Assembly: GCA_016291995.1 (NCBI GenBank)
Contig: JAEEZV010000069.1
Coordinates: forward strand, 1-13,123
Origin: Caryophanales bacterium
Lineage (GTDB): Bacteria > Bacillota_I > Bacilli_A > RF39 > UBA660
Length of the DNA: 13,123 nt
Reading direction: 5' to 3'
The position numbers were made by a program, and so were the translations under genes. The notes under the pieces were generated by a model. It saw nothing but the letters and a program-made list of their open reading frames with translations, did no database searches and was not told the DNA's origin. Shown here piece by piece: positions 12,397 to 13,123 of the stretch. The stretch's first letter is position 1, and each line of letters starts with the position of its first letter.

Positions 12397-13123
12397 ATTC
12401 AAAATATCCTTTACCAATAAATTCTCTTAGAATGGATAATGATGGTACATCATCACTTGGTAGTGGTAATACCATATCTAATAATTTTATTAATCTAAGA
12501 GCAGTTAAGTACTCTGGATCATCTACTTTTACTTGATATAGTAAAGGTAGTGCATATACTTTCATGACTGGCAATTCATAGGCTAAAAATGTATTAAATA
12601 CGACATCAGCACTATCTTGGTATGGGAAGACATATTTTTCTTCACCACTTCTTACTTCTGACCAACTAGCTAAGGTATTTGATGGTCCATATCCTCTTGT
12701 ACGATTATCTCTTACCATTCTTCTAAGTAGTCTTATATCTGTTAGATTAATTCTATTATCATCATCAATATTTAGATATACTAATGGTGAAATATATATT
12801 TTAAATTTCTTACTCTTTGGTATTTCTTTTAATATTTCTTCAGATAAAGCATGCAATCCTTCAATTACTAAGATATCATGTTCTTGCATTTGAATTGTTT
12901 TATGATATTCTTTTTTACCTGTAATAAAATTAAACGTTGGAGTTACTACTTTACTACCTTTTAATAATTTAGCTATTTGACTATTAAATAATTTGATATC
13001 GATTGCTCTAAGACTTTCAAAATCGTATTTACCATTTTCATTAAGAGGTGTTTCTTCTCTTTCTAAGAAGTAATCATCTAATGATAATGGTATTGGATTA
13101 AAGCCCATTGTCTTTAAATACAA
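12395..13123 (-). CDS. Uridine-kinase-like nucleoside kinase (N-terminus cut by window edge)
   Basis: About 242 codons of the C-terminal part are present; the frame is open to the right edge and the first codon in the window (TTG) is internal. The visible part is a P-loop phosphotransferase of the uridine kinase/phosphoribulokinase family. It has the substrate Asp motif SLDDYF, the PTFNFITGKKEYH segment, a Walker-B-like strand DILVIEGLHALSEE, and the lid RLLRRMVRDNRTRGYGPSNT. The Walker A lies outside the window. In Bacillota the closest architecture is a protein of about 550 aa with N-terminal TGS and ThrRS-like domains fused to this kinase, and the C-terminal extension after the lid (DSADVVFNTFLAYELPVMK) fits that type better than plain Udk. 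It probably phosphorylates a nucleoside with ATP or GTP; the exact substrate is unknown. Confidence 0.88.
   Translation of the reverse strand: MYLKTMGFNPIPLSLDDYFLEREETPLNENGKYDFESLRAIDIKLFNSQIAKLLKGSKVVTPTFNFITGKKEYHKTIQMQEHDILVIEGLHALSEEILKEIPKSKKFKIYISPLVYLNIDDDNRINLTDIRLLRRMVRDNRTRGYGPSNTLASWSEVRSGEEKYVFPYQDSADVVFNTFLAYELPVMKVYALPLLYQVKVDDPEYLTALRLIKLLDMVLPLPSDDVPSLSILREFIGKGYFE

Noticed and set aside
1..13123. CRISPR array, insertion sequence, prophage or attachment site
   Set aside because: No direct repeat array, transposase, integrase or flanking duplication was seen; base composition is even across the window.

Overview
The window comes from a very AT-rich Bacillota genome, most likely an uncultivated lineage of class Bacilli (RF39-, Erysipelotrichia- or Mollicutes-like). 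That placement is inference. It rests on the recU-ponA gene pair, the AAGGAGG-type ribosome binding sites, a tmRNA whose resume region (ATAACT-GGA) matches that of Bacillus, and the omega subunit sequence. Tryptophan is encoded by TGG and TGA serves as a stop, so the code is standard and not the Mycoplasma code.

Layout. The left end (1-1360, minus strand) carries rpoZ, a 49-aa acidic protein, and a large unknown protein cut by the left edge; the last two overlap by 8 nt. The unknown protein weakly resembles the HopA1/phosphothreonine-lyase fold. On the plus strand follow a VanY-type D,D-carboxypeptidase, tRNA-Ser(GCU), the Holliday-junction resolvase RecU, a 1105-aa class A penicillin-binding protein, tmRNA (ssrA), two unrecognised genes with their own promoters and terminators, and a translationally coupled PAP2 phosphatase-tmcAL pair. 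A 139-aa unknown gene lies convergent to tmcAL. The right end holds a FemABX/MurM-type aminoacyltransferase and, convergent to it, the C-terminal part of a uridine-kinase-like nucleoside kinase cut by the right edge.

Theme. Four genes serve the cell envelope: PBP1A polymerises and cross-links peptidoglycan, VanY trims stem peptides, the Fem protein adds a branch residue to the stem peptide from aminoacyl-tRNA, and the PAP2 protein may recycle undecaprenyl pyrophosphate or process lipid phosphates. RecU with PBP1A is the classic Firmicutes chromosome-segregation/cell-wall pair. tmRNA, TmcAL, tRNA-Ser and RpoZ belong to translation and transcription.

Design features. The genome is extremely compact. 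Most intrinsic terminators contain the stop codon of the gene they end, and convergent genes share one hairpin. Several promoters start inside the preceding gene; the vanY TGA stop even forms part of the -35 box of the tRNA-Ser promoter. Four genes appear to have a 5' leader of only about 9-10 nt that begins with a truncated Shine-Dalgarno sequence. The best candidate for an undescribed system is the left-edge pair of small acidic protein plus possible HopA1-like protein.
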